From contig JAWXBW010000071.1 in the NCBI GenBank assembly GCA_034440395.1, positions 1 through 27,705 on the forward strand: 27,705 bases of DNA. Direction: 5' to 3'. The position numbers and the translations under genes are program-made. Under the pieces are notes generated by a model that ran no database searches, was not told where the DNA came from, and was given only the letters and a program-made list of their open reading frames with translations. The first letter of the stretch is position 1. The number at the start of each line of letters is the position of its first letter. This document shows, in pieces, positions 1 to 8,200 of this stretch. This stretch comes from JAAUTS01 sp034440395 (GTDB lineage Bacteria > Verrucomicrobiota > Verrucomicrobiia > Methylacidiphilales > JAAUTS01).

Positions 1-112
1 GTTTTAGGTTTAACTTAAAGCAAAAAGAATTAAATGAGATATTTAATCCTTATTAGAATCAAAGCTGCTTAAGGATAAGCTTAAAAAAAGATAAAGATTT
101 TTCATGAAACTG

Positions 113-141
113 TTGACACTCTCAAGCTGAATCCGTAGAAC
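113..141 (+). promoter_or_regulatory. sigma70-type promoter for the tRNA-Thr/tuf operon
   Basis: A perfect -35 hexamer TTGACA (113-118) is followed after 17 bp by TAGAAC (136-141), which matches 4 of 6 positions of the -10 consensus. It lies about 120 bp upstream of tRNA-Thr and is the best promoter-like pair in the leader. Transcription would start near 148 and run through tRNA-Thr into tuf. Inference from motif match only. Confidence 0.55.
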
Positions 142-142
142 A

Positions 143-215
143 CTCGTTCCCTTTCACTTATTGTTACTTGAACGTGTGTCTTGTATCAGGTGCGATAAGT
201 GAGTGGAAAAACGAG
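143..215 (+). other. long imperfect leader hairpin upstream of tRNA-Thr
   Basis: The arm CTCGTT (143-148) is complementary to AACGAG (210-215), and the inner arm CACTTAT (155-161) to ATAAGTG (195-201). The mismatched segment between the arms is pyrimidine-rich on one side and purine-rich on the other. The element would sit at the very 5' end of the transcript from the promoter at 113-141. It could be a leader structure or a processing signal for the tRNA; no known riboswitch or leader family is recognised. Confidence 0.4.
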
Positions 216-261
216 ACAAAACACTTTTTTGAACTGGATTGTATTCAGTTCGGTGGGTTTT

Positions 262-334
262 GCCCCCGTAGCTCAGTTGGTAGAGCACGTCCTTGGTAAG
301 GACGAGGTCGTCGGTTCAATCCCGATCGTGGGCT
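262..334 (+). tRNA. tRNA-Thr (anticodon GGT)
   Basis: A 73-nt cloverleaf folds with acceptor arm GCCCCCG/CGTGGGC, D arm GCTC/GAGC, anticodon arm CGTCC/GGACG around loop TTGGTAA (anticodon GGT, Thr) and T arm GTCGG/CCGAT around TTCAATC. The acceptor has one mismatch (C5 against T68) and the discriminator is T. CCA is not encoded. It sits 107 bp upstream of tuf and is probably cotranscribed, as in Chlamydia and in the E. coli thrT-tufB operon. Confidence 0.93.
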
Positions 335-441
335 GTCCACCAAAAGAGCCGGCGTAGTAGTAGCGCAGGTTCTGTAGGAGAAAAAACGTAAAATAGGCAC
401 ATAAAAGTTAGTGATAAAACGACAGAATAAAGATATATTAT

Positions 442-1635
442 ATGGCAAAAGAATCATTCACACGTAATAAACCCCACGTTAACATCGGCACTATTGGCCA
501 CGTTGACCATGGAAAAACCACCCTCACCGCTGCCATTTGCACCATTTTATCAAAAAAAGGTTTTGCGGAAGCTCGCGATTATTCTTCGATCGATAATGCT
601 CCTGAAGAAAAAGAACGCGGTATCACGATCAACACGACCCACGTTGAATACGAAACAGAAAACCGTCACTACGCTCACGTTGATTGTCCTGGCCACGCCG
701 ATTATGTCAAAAACATGATTACAGGTGCCGCTCAGATGGACGGTGCTATTCTTGTTGTTAGCGCAGCAGACGGCCCAATGCCTCAGACCCGTGAGCATAT
801 TCTTTTGGCACGTCAGGTCGGCGTTCCTTCCCTCGTCGTATTCATGAACAAGGTTGACATGGTTGATGACACAGAATTGCTTGACCTCGTTGAGCTTGAA
901 GTGCGTGAACTCCTCACTAAGTATGAATATCCCGGCGACACCATCCCGATCGTCCGCGGTTCTGCCTTGAAAGCACTAGAGTCAGGCGACGTCGCCGCCC
1001 CAGCCGCTAAGTGTATCCTTGATCTGATGGATGCCGTAGATAAATACATCCCTATGCCTGAACGTGCTAAGGACCAGCCTTTCTTGATGGCTGTTGAAGA
1101 TGTGTTCAACATCGCTGGTCGTGGAACAGTAGTTACAGGTCGTGTCGAACGTGGTGTTTTAAATAAAAACGCTGAAGTCGAAATCGTCGGCGTCCGTCCT
1201 ACGGTTAAAACAACCGTAACCGACATCGAAATGTTCCGTAAGCTTCTCGACTTCGCTGAAGCTGGCGACAACGTTGGTCTCCTTCTCCGTGGTGTCAAAA
1301 AAGAAGATGTCGAACGTGGCCAAGTCCTTTCCAAACCAGGTTCCATTAAACCTCACACGAAGTTTAAAGCTACGGTTTATATCCTGAGCAAAGACGAAGG
1401 TGGCCGTCACACGCCTTTCTTCGCAGGTTATCGCCCCCAGTTTTATTTCCGCACGACAGACGTGACCGGTATCGCCAACCCTAAAGAAGGTGTCGAAATG
1501 GTTATGCCTGGTGACAACATCGAGCTGACCATCGAACTCATCACCCCAGTGGCGATGGAACCGCAAATGCGCTTCGCCATTCGTGAGGGTGGACGCACCG
1601 TCGGTGCGGGTCGTGTTATCGAAATCATTGCGTAA
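442..1635 (+). CDS. tuf: translation elongation factor Tu
   Basis: EF-Tu is the cytoplasmic GTPase that delivers aminoacyl-tRNA to the ribosomal A site. The 397-aa product has the expected family length and three domains: GTPase (about 1-205), then two beta-barrels. The G1 motif GHVDHGKTT lies at about residues 19-27, G3 DCPGHADY at about 81-88 and G4 NKVD at about 136-139. The C-terminal barrel is complete and ends in VIEIIA. The ATG at 442 is the only start giving the conserved N terminus (MAKESF); there is no clear Shine-Dalgarno sequence before it, only an A/T-rich stretch. The gene lies between tRNA-Thr and tRNA-Trp and heads the secE-nusG-ribosomal protein-RNA polymerase block. Confidence 0.98.
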   Translation: MAKESFTRNKPHVNIGTIGHVDHGKTTLTAAICTILSKKGFAEARDYSSIDNAPEEKERGITINTTHVEYETENRHYAHVDCPGHADYVKNMITGAAQMDGAILVVSAADGPMPQTREHILLARQVGVPSLVVFMNKVDMVDDTELLDLVELEVRELLTKYEYPGDTIPIVRGSALKALESGDVAAPAAKCILDLMDAVDKYIPMPERAKDQPFLMAVEDVFNIAGRGTVVTGRVERGVLNKNAEVEIVGVRPTVKTTVTDIEMFRKLLDFAEAGDNVGLLLRGVKKEDVERGQVLSKPGSIKPHTKFKATVYILSKDEGGRHTPFFAGYRPQFYFRTTDVTGIANPKEGVEMVMPGDNIELTIELITPVAMEPQMRFAIREGGRTVGAGRVIEIIA

Positions 1636-1720
1636 ACGGCATTTGTCGTTTAACTTAATCAATTCGAGAAAACGCCAAATTCGTGCGAGCGGGTTTGGCA
1701 CTTCTCTTTGTAACAATTTT

Positions 1721-1793
1721 AGGGCAGTAGCTCAATTGGTAGAGTACCGGTCTCCAAAACCGTGGGTTGTGGGTTCGAGTCCCCCCTGCCCTG
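1721..1793 (+). tRNA. tRNA-Trp (anticodon CCA)
   Basis: A 73-nt cloverleaf folds with perfect acceptor arm AGGGCAG/CTGCCCT, D arm GCTC/GAGT, anticodon loop CTCCAAA (anticodon CCA, Trp) and T loop TTCGAGT. The discriminator is G, as expected for tRNA-Trp, and CCA is not encoded. Two stem mismatches are visible: C27 against T43 in the anticodon arm and T50 against C64 in the T arm. It is 85 bp after tuf and 15 bp before secE, the arrangement found in Chlamydia and relatives. Confidence 0.93.
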
Positions 1794-1808
1794 AACACTA
1801 GAAAAGCA

Positions 1809-2111
1809 ATGGAAGTATTTAAATTAGGTGGTAGTTGGTGGATAGCCGGATTAATATACGGCTTAAGCCTCATTAGCATAGTCATTCTGGTCTTGTACAG
1901 AACCCGGATCGTGCGCTTCATTCGTGAAGTCCGCATTGAACTAGGGAAATGCACGTGGCCTTGGGATCCAGAACAAACGGGATTTCGTAAGTATAAAGTG
2001 CTCATTGATACGACCATAGTAATTTGCGTGGTTACTCTACTAATGGGTGGCTACATCACAGGCTTCGATTTTGCGATCAACAAACTCGTTGGTTGGTTGG
2101 TAAATTTCTAA
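1809..2111 (+). CDS. secE: preprotein translocase subunit SecE
   Basis: SecE is the small membrane subunit that stabilises SecY in the SecYEG protein-export channel. The 100-aa product carries the family signature around residues 37-50: an amphipathic segment FIREVRIELGKCTWP, matching the usual EL.KV.WP pattern, followed by a hydrophobic helix (about 64-88). An additional N-terminal hydrophobic segment (about 10-30) gives two predicted TM helices. The frame stays open back into tRNA-Trp, so the first ATG after the tRNA (1809) is taken as the start. The gene is 4 bp upstream of nusG, as in most bacteria. The match is by short motif and position, which is usual for this divergent family. Confidence 0.93.
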   Translation: MEVFKLGGSWWIAGLIYGLSLISIVILVLYRTRIVRFIREVRIELGKCTWPWDPEQTGFRKYKVLIDTTIVICVVTLLMGGYITGFDFAINKLVGWLVNF

Positions 2112-2115
2112 TATC

Positions 2116-2718
2116 ATGAGTGAAGAATTATTAAGTTCGTTAGACGAGATTGAACCTACGCCACGGAAATACCCTTCCCAATGGTTTGCTATCCATGTTT
2201 TATCCGGACACGAAGACAAAGTGCGCAAGCACATGAATAGTCGTGTTAAGATCGAAGAACTTGGTGATTATATCCATGAAATCGTCATTCCCACGGAACG
2301 TATTTCTGAGGTGAAGCGCGGCAAAAAAATCGAGACGGAACGCAAGCTTTATCCTGGGTATGTATTTGTTTCCATCTATCTTTATGACGAAGAAAAAAAA
2401 TTCGTTGGTCCTACGTGGTATTTTATTCAAGAAACTCCTGGAGTAATCGGCTTTGCCGATGGGGATCACCCCATTCCCATGCGTCCCTTTGAAGTGGAGG
2501 GTATGCTTTCACAAATTCGTGAGAAGGAAGAACGTGTTACACCTAAGATTTCCTTTGCCTTGGGCGATAAGGTTAAGGTCTGTGACGGTCCCTTTGAAGG
2601 TCAAGAAGGTTTGGTTGGAACGGTGGATGAAGAGCGTGGTCGTGTGCAAGTGGACGTGAGCATCTTCGGTCGTTCGACACCTGTTGAGTTGGAATACTGG
2701 CAAGTTGAGAAACTTTGA
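2116..2718 (+). CDS. nusG: transcription termination/antitermination factor NusG
   Basis: NusG binds RNA polymerase at the beta' clamp helices, promotes processive elongation and links it to Rho or to the ribosome. The 200-aa product has the NGN domain (about 20-130; WFAIHVLSGHEDKVRKH and the LYPGYVFVSI core with PGV downstream) and a C-terminal KOW domain (about 147-200; GDKVKVCDGPFEGQEG). The N-terminal extension of about 20 residues before the WFAIHV strand is acidic. The ATG at 2116 follows the secE stop by only 4 bp, so translational coupling is likely. The length and domain order are normal for the family. Confidence 0.97.
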   Translation: MSEELLSSLDEIEPTPRKYPSQWFAIHVLSGHEDKVRKHMNSRVKIEELGDYIHEIVIPTERISEVKRGKKIETERKLYPGYVFVSIYLYDEEKKFVGPTWYFIQETPGVIGFADGDHPIPMRPFEVEGMLSQIREKEERVTPKISFALGDKVKVCDGPFEGQEGLVGTVDEERGRVQVDVSIFGRSTPVELEYWQVEKL

Positions 2719-2755
2719 TCGGTTGATGGTTTAAGCGTTAACGAAAAAATTATTT

Positions 2756-3181
2756 ATGGCAAAAGAAGTAGTAGCAAATATTAAGTTGCAGATTCCAGCG
2801 GGAGCTGCGAACCCAGCACCACCAGTAGGTCCAGCGTTAGGTCAGGCAGGCGTCAACATCATGGCGTTCTGTAAAGAGTTCAACGCTAAAACCCAAAAAG
2901 ACGCAGGGAATATTTTACCTGTAGTCATCACGGTTTATAAGGATAAAACCTTTACCTTTATCACCAAGAGCCCACCAGCGGCTATCTTGTTGAAAAAAGC
3001 GGCTGGCATTGCGGCTGGTTCCAAAGAACCCAACAAAATCAAAGTTGGTAAGGTGACCCGTAAGCAAGTCGCTGACATTGCTAAGTTGAAGATGAAAGAT
3101 TTAAACGCTCGTACGGATGCTGCTGCCTTTAAAATTATCGCAGGCACGGCACGTCAAGCAGGTATTGAAATTATTGATTAA
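2756..3181 (+). CDS. rplK: 50S ribosomal protein L11
   Basis: L11 binds the 23S rRNA GTPase-associated centre together with the L10/L12 stalk and takes part in factor binding. The 141-aa protein has the normal length, with the N-terminal proline-rich signature PAGAANPAPPVGPALGQAGV (about 13-32) and the C-terminal RNA-binding domain (from about residue 75, including KVGKVTRKQVADIA). The start ATG at 2756 is 37 bp after nusG. The upstream sequence is A-rich without a clear Shine-Dalgarno sequence. It belongs to the nusG-rplK-rplA-rplJ-rplL cluster. Confidence 0.97.
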   Translation: MAKEVVANIKLQIPAGAANPAPPVGPALGQAGVNIMAFCKEFNAKTQKDAGNILPVVITVYKDKTFTFITKSPPAAILLKKAAGIAAGSKEPNKIKVGKVTRKQVADIAKLKMKDLNARTDAAAFKIIAGTARQAGIEIID

Positions 3182-3191
3182 TTTAAAGAGA

Positions 3192-3217
3192 TCAGCTTGG
3201 AGTAAAATCTAAGCTGA
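3192..3217 (+). other. small hairpin between rplK and rplA
   Basis: TCAGCTT (3192-3198) pairs with AAGCTGA (3211-3217) across a 12-nt loop in the 107-bp spacer between rplK and rplA. There is no T tract, so it is not an intrinsic terminator. L1 is known to repress its own operon by binding mRNA, which makes a role in L1 autoregulation conceivable, but the conserved L1-site shape was not verified. Confidence 0.25.
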
Positions 3218-3288
3218 GCATAAAAGCAGGAGAGTTGAAGTTGACTTTGGTTAATGAAAGCTCGTTAAAACTGCAATAAAGGAAAAAA

Positions 3289-3990
3289 ATGGCTAAAAAA
3301 CCAAGTAAGCGGTATCGCAAAGCGGCAGAGCTCGTTGATGCGACGAAAACCTATAAACTAGAAGAAGCGGTGCAGATTCTTAAAAAAATGCCTGCTGGTA
3401 AATCAGATCCTACGGTTGAACTTTCGTTCAATTTGGGAGTTGACCCCCGCCAGAGCGATCAAATGATCCGTGGCACGGTAGCTCTCCCTCATGGTTCTGG
3501 AAAGAATGTGCGTGTCCTCGTTTTTGCCACAGGCAAAGCGGCGGAAGATGCCAAAGCAGCTGGAGCGGACTTCGTCGGTTTTGAGGATTTAATTAAGAAG
3601 GTTACAGAAGGCTTTCAAGGCTTTGACGTAGCCGTAGCCACTCCTGAAGCTATGACGGAAGTCCGGAAGCTCGGAAAAGTGCTTGGACCTCGTGGCTTGA
3701 TGCCCAATCCTAAGACGGGAACCGTTTCTGAAGACGCCGCCCGCGCAGTGCGGGAATGTAAGGCAGGCCGAGTCGAGTATAAGATCGATAAGACATCTAA
3801 CCTCACTGTGGTCTGTGGTAAAGTCTCATTTGATGAGAAGTTACTTGGTGAAAATATTACGACAGTCTTAACTGCCATTGCACGAGCCAAGCCCTCTAGT
3901 GCTAAAGGTCGTTATATTAAGAACTGCGTATTATCTTCCACGTTTTCACCCGGCTTGAAGCTGGACGTTTCCGCTCACACGGCGAACTAA
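3289..3990 (+). CDS. rplA: 50S ribosomal protein L1
   Basis: L1 binds helices 76-78 of 23S rRNA, forms the mobile stalk that moves deacylated tRNA to the E site, and is an autorepressor in many bacteria. The 233-aa product has the usual length. The signature loop GLMPNPKTGTVS is visible at about residues 137-148, and the N- and C-terminal halves of domain I (MAKKPSKRYRKA; the strand YIKNCVLSSTFSPGLKL) are intact. The ATG at 3289 follows an A/G-rich AAAGGAAAAAA segment that can serve as ribosome binding site. It lies 35 bp upstream of rplJ. Confidence 0.97.
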   Translation: MAKKPSKRYRKAAELVDATKTYKLEEAVQILKKMPAGKSDPTVELSFNLGVDPRQSDQMIRGTVALPHGSGKNVRVLVFATGKAAEDAKAAGADFVGFEDLIKKVTEGFQGFDVAVATPEAMTEVRKLGKVLGPRGLMPNPKTGTVSEDAARAVRECKAGRVEYKIDKTSNLTVVCGKVSFDEKLLGENITTVLTAIARAKPSSAKGRYIKNCVLSSTFSPGLKLDVSAHTAN

Positions 3991-4025
3991 ACCTGAAAGT
4001 AACACGAACCGAAAATAGTACACAA

Positions 4026-4538
4026 ATGAGAAAAGAAAAAATTTCCGTAGTCAGTGAAGTTCAGGAATGGGTTCAGAAATCACCCTTTGTTGTGGTGGTT
4101 GATTATACCGGCACCACCGTGGGTCAATTTAGTGAATTACGCTCACGTTTGGATGGAGTTAAGTCCGAAATCCACGTGGTTAAAAACACCTTTTTACGCC
4201 GCGCCTTGAGTGATGCTAAATTACCTGAAGTGGATAGCTATCTGAGTGGTCAGACGGCTGTTGTCTTTGGTCAATCCGACATTGCTGCCACGGCCAAGAT
4301 CCTAAAAAATTTCAGTTCTGAATTCCAGAAGCCTAAAGTCCGTGTCGGACTCGTGGGCGAAGTCATTTTAGATGCAGACCAAGTGGCTAAGATTGCTGAC
4401 CTTCCCTCGCGCGAAGTGTTGCTCTCCCAGTTGCTCGGCTTGCTCAATACCCCGGCACAACGCTTGGCTCGGATCATCAACACGCCTGCTTCCCAGCTGG
4501 CGCAAGTTATCAAAGCACACGTCGAGAAGGGCGAATAA
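4026..4538 (+). CDS. rplJ: 50S ribosomal protein L10
   Basis: L10 forms the base of the ribosomal stalk: its N-terminal domain binds L11-region rRNA and its C-terminal helix anchors L12 dimers. The 170-aa sequence starts MRKEKISVVSEVQEWV and shows the family core VVDYTGTTVGQFSELR (about 24-39) and VVKNTFLRRAL (about 53-63). The C-terminal helix (about 134-168, rich in L, I and A) is the L12-binding part. The start has no strong Shine-Dalgarno sequence. The spacing to rplA is short, and the 189-bp gap to rplL is unusually long and structured. Confidence 0.96.
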   Translation: MRKEKISVVSEVQEWVQKSPFVVVVDYTGTTVGQFSELRSRLDGVKSEIHVVKNTFLRRALSDAKLPEVDSYLSGQTAVVFGQSDIAATAKILKNFSSEFQKPKVRVGLVGEVILDADQVAKIADLPSREVLLSQLLGLLNTPAQRLARIINTPASQLAQVIKAHVEKGE

Positions 4539-4544
4539 ACTTTT

Positions 4545-4572
4545 GGCCTTGTCCTCAATTGGGGACGGGGCC
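4545..4572 (+). other. strong hairpin just after rplJ
   Basis: GGCCTTGTCC (4545-4554) pairs with GGACGGGGCC (4563-4572), ten base pairs including two G-T wobbles, with an 8-nt loop. It starts 6 bp after the rplJ stop codon. No T run follows, so simple intrinsic termination is unlikely. It may protect the 3' end of a processed rplJ message or affect the L10:L12 ratio. Confidence 0.45.
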
Positions 4573-4678
4573 GGAAACAACAAAAAGGCAATGTGTTTTC
4601 TCTAGCCTAGAAGCCTTTCTGGGATAATAGGGCGACAGGTGTTGTCCACTAGAAAAACCGAAAAAACCTGGAGTAAAG

Positions 4679-4703
4679 ATGGGTGAAAGAAGCTAAAGCT
4701 TCT
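4679..4703 (+). other. minimal leader ORF and hairpin ahead of rplL
   Basis: A GGAG ribosome-binding-like sequence (4670-4673) stands 5 nt before ATG 4679, which opens a five-codon frame (MGERS) ending in TAA at 4694-4696. The stop lies in the TAAA loop of a perfect 6-bp hairpin AGAAGC/GCTTCT (4688-4693 and 4698-4703). The true rplL start 25 nt downstream lacks a clear Shine-Dalgarno sequence, so re-initiation after this mini-ORF is possible. Speculative. Confidence 0.25.
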
Positions 4704-4727
4704 GGATTCCATCTCCTAAATAAAAGT

Positions 4728-5111
4728 ATGGCAGCAGATCTAGATACATTAGTAAGTCAGCTCAGCACTCTAACCGTGTTAGAAGCAGCTGATCTCGTGA
4801 AGAAACTTGAAGAAAAGTGGGGAGTTAGTGCCGCAGCACCTGTTGCTGCAGCCGCCGCTGGTGCCGCTGGTGCCGCCGCAGCCCCTGCTGAAGAAAAGAC
4901 CGCATTTGACGTGATCTTAAAAGAAGCCGGAACGAATAAAATCGGCGTTATTAAAGAAGTCCGTGCCGCTGTTGCAGGCTTGGGTCTGGCTGAAGCCAAG
5001 GCTCTGGTCGAAAGCGCACCGAAGACGCTCAAAGAAGGTGCTACGAAGGAAGAAGCGGAAGACATCAAGAAAAAGCTTGAAGCCGCTGGCGCCAAAGTCG
5101 AAATCAAGTAA
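4728..5111 (+). CDS. rplL: 50S ribosomal protein L7/L12
   Basis: L7/L12 forms the flexible multimeric stalk that recruits EF-Tu, EF-G and other translational GTPases. The frame is open from a GTG at 4683, but the ATG at 4728 gives the standard 127-aa product beginning MAADLDTLVSQLSTL. Domains are the N-terminal dimerisation region (1-35), an Ala/Pro-rich hinge (about 37-57), and the globular factor-binding C-terminal domain (from EKTAFDVIL, about 59-127) with the conserved KIGVIKEVR and EAKALVE segments. It is placed between rplJ and rpoB as in most bacteria, and is followed by a terminator-like hairpin. Confidence 0.96.
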   Translation: MAADLDTLVSQLSTLTVLEAADLVKKLEEKWGVSAAAPVAAAAAGAAGAAAAPAEEKTAFDVILKEAGTNKIGVIKEVRAAVAGLGLAEAKALVESAPKTLKEGATKEEAEDIKKKLEAAGAKVEIK

Positions 5112-5125
5112 GGTTTCTTCTTACA

Positions 5126-5169
5126 CAGGATCGGGAGGCTTTAAAATCTCCCGATACCTGACATTTTTA
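5126..5169 (+). terminator. rplL-rpoB partial terminator / attenuator
   Basis: CAGG plus ATCGGGAG (5126-5137) pairs with CTCCCGAT, a bulged A and CCTG (5148-5160), 12 bp in total with a 10-nt loop. A short T run (TTTTT, 5164-5168) follows four bases later. It lies 15 bp after rplL and about 60 bp before rpoB with no new strong promoter between. The position corresponds to the known rplL-rpoB attenuator of E. coli, where partial read-through sets lower rpoBC expression. Confidence 0.65.
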
Positions 5170-5230
5170 TGAAAACCCGGCGTTAAGTCGGTCAGTGTAG
5201 AGTAAACGTTAAAAGACAAGGCAAGCAAAT

Positions 5231-8200
5231 ATGGTTACGGCACATACGGGTGAACGCATTAACTTCGGTAAAATAGTGGACGCTATCGAAGTCCCTAATT
5301 TAATTGAGGTACAGCTCAAATCCTACGAGGATTTTCTACAAATAGGTTTGCCTGCAAGCAAACGGAAAAAGGAAGGATTACATGCTGTGTTTTCCGAAGT
5401 TTTCCCGATCGAAAGCTATGATGAAAAGATCAAGCTTGAGTTTGTTGATTATGAAATTGCTGAAGCAAAGATGTCCTCGTTAGAGTGTCAGCGCGAGGGT
5501 GCTACCTACGCTGCGCCTCTCTATGTCACCTTCCGCCTTCGTAACGAAGGCAACGTGATCGAAGAACGTGTGTATATGGGTGAACTGCCCATGATGACAG
5601 AGCGCGGCACTTTTATTGTCAACGGTGCTGAACGTGTTGTCGTTAGTCAGCTGCACCGCTCTCCTGGGATTTGTTTTGAATCCAGCATTCATGCCAACGG
5701 TAAGACGCTTTTTTCTTTCCGTATTATTCCTGATCGTGGTTCATGGCTAGAAGTGGCTTTTGACACGAGCGACTTAATGTATGTGCATTTAGATCGACGC
5801 AAACGTCGTCGTAAATTTTTGATCACGACTTTCTTGCGTGCTCTCGGTTACAGCTCCAACGAAGAGATTCTGAGCTTGTTCTATCAAATCGAAGATTTCA
5901 GCTTGAATACTAATCTCGATGAGGAAATGATCAGCTATAAAGTGCTGATAAATGAAGTGCGTGACACAGCTAACCAAGATTTAGTTGTTGCTCGTGCTTT
6001 TGAACCTCTGACGAAGACAACCGTTCGCCAGTTGCTTGACCTCGGCATTCATGTTGTGAACGTCGTGGATATTCGTAACGATGATACAGTTATCCGCTGC
6101 TTAAAGAAGGATCCAACACGTGATACAGAAGATGCTCTAAAGGATATTTACAAACGACTCCGTCCTGGCGATCCACCGACAGTGACGAATGCTAAGGCTC
6201 TCCTTAAGCGTTTATTCTTTGATGCGAAGCGTTATGACATCGGACGTGTGGGTCGTTATAAGATCAACCAAAAATTAGGTCTCGGCGTTGAACAAGAGAT
6301 GCGTGTGTTGACCAACGAAGACATCATCGCCTCTACCAGCTACGTGATTAATTTAAAACAAGGCGAAGGCTCTACGGACGACATCGATCATTTAGGCAGC
6401 CGTCGTGTGCGTGCTGTAGGTGAGTTGCTCGCCAATCAATGCCGCACGGGATTAGCCCGCACGGAGCGTTTGGTGAAGGAACGTATGACGTTGTTTGATG
6501 TGAACACGGAAGGGATGACTCCGCAAAAGCTGATCAATCCCAAGGCGCTATCCGCCGTGATCCGTGATTTCTTCGGACGCAGTCAGCTTTCGCAATTGAT
6601 GGATCAAACCAATCCGCTTTCTGAGTTGACTCATAAACGCCGTCTTTCCGCTCTGGGACCAGGAGGTCTTAGCCGTGATCGCGCTGGATTTGAAGTCCGT
6701 GACGTGCATCCCTCGCACTACGGTCGTATTTGTCCCATTGAAACTCCTGAAGGTCCTAACATTGGGTTGATTTCTTCTATGTCGAGCTTTGCTCGTATTA
6801 ACGAATTCGGTTTCATTGAAACACCTTACCGTAAGGTGACTGGCGGGAAGGTGACAGAGAAGATTGATTATCTAACTGCCGACCAAGAAGAAAACTACAT
6901 CGTGGCGCAAGCTAACGCCGCTTTAGGTAAGAACATGGAGTTCACCGCAGAAAAGGTATCTGTGCGTCATAAGGGCGATTTCTTAGAAGTTAATCCTGCT
7001 AAAATCCATTACATGGACGTATCCACTAAACAGCTGGTTTCCGTGGCGGCTGGTTTGATTCCGTTTTTAGAGCATGATGATGCTAACCGTGCCTTGATGG
7101 GTTCCAACATGCAACGTCAAGGTGTGCCCTTGATCAATCCTGAAGCTCCTCTGGTAGGCACGGGCATTGAAGGCAAAGTCGCACGTGATTCTAAAGCGGT
7201 CGTTCTGTGCGAAGGTAGCGGTAAAGTTGCTTCCGTCACGGCGAATGAAATCATCGTAACGAAAGATGGCGAACTTCCCGAAGCTAAGAAGAAAGTTAAG
7301 GGCGAAGCTGATACTGGCGTTTACAGCCATAAGCTTCGTAAATACATGCGCTCCAATGCGGGCACGTGTGTGAACCAACGTCCTCTGGTCAAGAAAGGCC
7401 AGAAAGTCACCAAGGGTCAAGTCATCGCCGACGGTCCTTGCACCGATCAAGGTGAACTAGCTCTGGGTCGTAATGTCCTTGTGGCCTTCATGCCTTGGAA
7501 TGGTTATAACTTTGAAGATGCTATTCTTATCAGTGAAAAGATTGTTAAGGAAGATATCTACACCAGTATTCATATCGAAGAGTTTGAAATTTCAGCTCGC
7601 GACACGAAACTAGGACCAGAAGAAATCACGCGTGACATTCCTAACGTAGGGGATGAAGCCTTGAAAAATCTCGGGTCTGACGGGGTTGTCCGTATCGGTG
7701 CGGAAGTCGTCCCTGGTGATATCCTCGTCGGTAAGATCACGCCTAAGAGCGAAACCGAACTGGCTCCAGAAGAACGCTTACTCCGTGCCATCTTCGGTGA
7801 AAAAGCGGCTGATGTTAAGGACTCTTCATTGGTTGTTCCTTCGGGAACCTATGGCATCGTGATGGATGTCAAGGTAACTGCTGGTAACACGAAGGTTCGT
7901 CTTGAAAAGATTTCTCCCACTGAGGCGAAACGCCAAGGCAAAGCTATCGGTGACAAATACACCAAGAAGATGACTGAGCTGACCGAAGAGTTAACGCAGT
8001 CTTTATCCAACATCTTGTTGAATGAAAAAATTCCTCTGGATGTGGTCAACGCCGAAACGGGCGAAATCATTATTCCGGCCAATCGTAAAATCACCAAGAC
8101 CCTCTTGCGTAAGATGGCAGCGGTTTATGATCATATTGAAATTGATCCTAGCCCGATCCGGATTAAAATTCGCGAAATTATCAGTGCCTTTGAAGCGAAG

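Noticed and set aside
245..457. Minus-strand 70-aa frame over tRNA-Thr
   Set aside because: It is antisense to the tRNA and the tuf leader, with no family features.
1159..1716. Minus-strand 185-aa frame opposite tuf
   Set aside because: It is a codon-bias shadow of the highly expressed tuf gene; no recognisable motif.
1767..1808. Upstream extension of the secE frame into tRNA-Trp
   Set aside because: It would translate the 3' part of a tRNA; the ATG at 1809 gives a normal SecE N terminus.
3192..3217. L1 autoregulatory mRNA site
   Set aside because: The hairpin lies after rplK and does not visibly reproduce the conserved L1-binding internal loop, so it is listed only as a hairpin.
4683..4727. 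GTG start giving a 142-aa L7/L12
   Set aside because: The extra 15 residues are not part of the family and include hairpin sequence; ATG 4728 gives the standard 127-aa protein.
4757..5107. Minus-strand Ala/Ser-rich frame opposite rplL
   Set aside because: Its composition mirrors the Ala-rich hinge of L7/L12 on the other strand.
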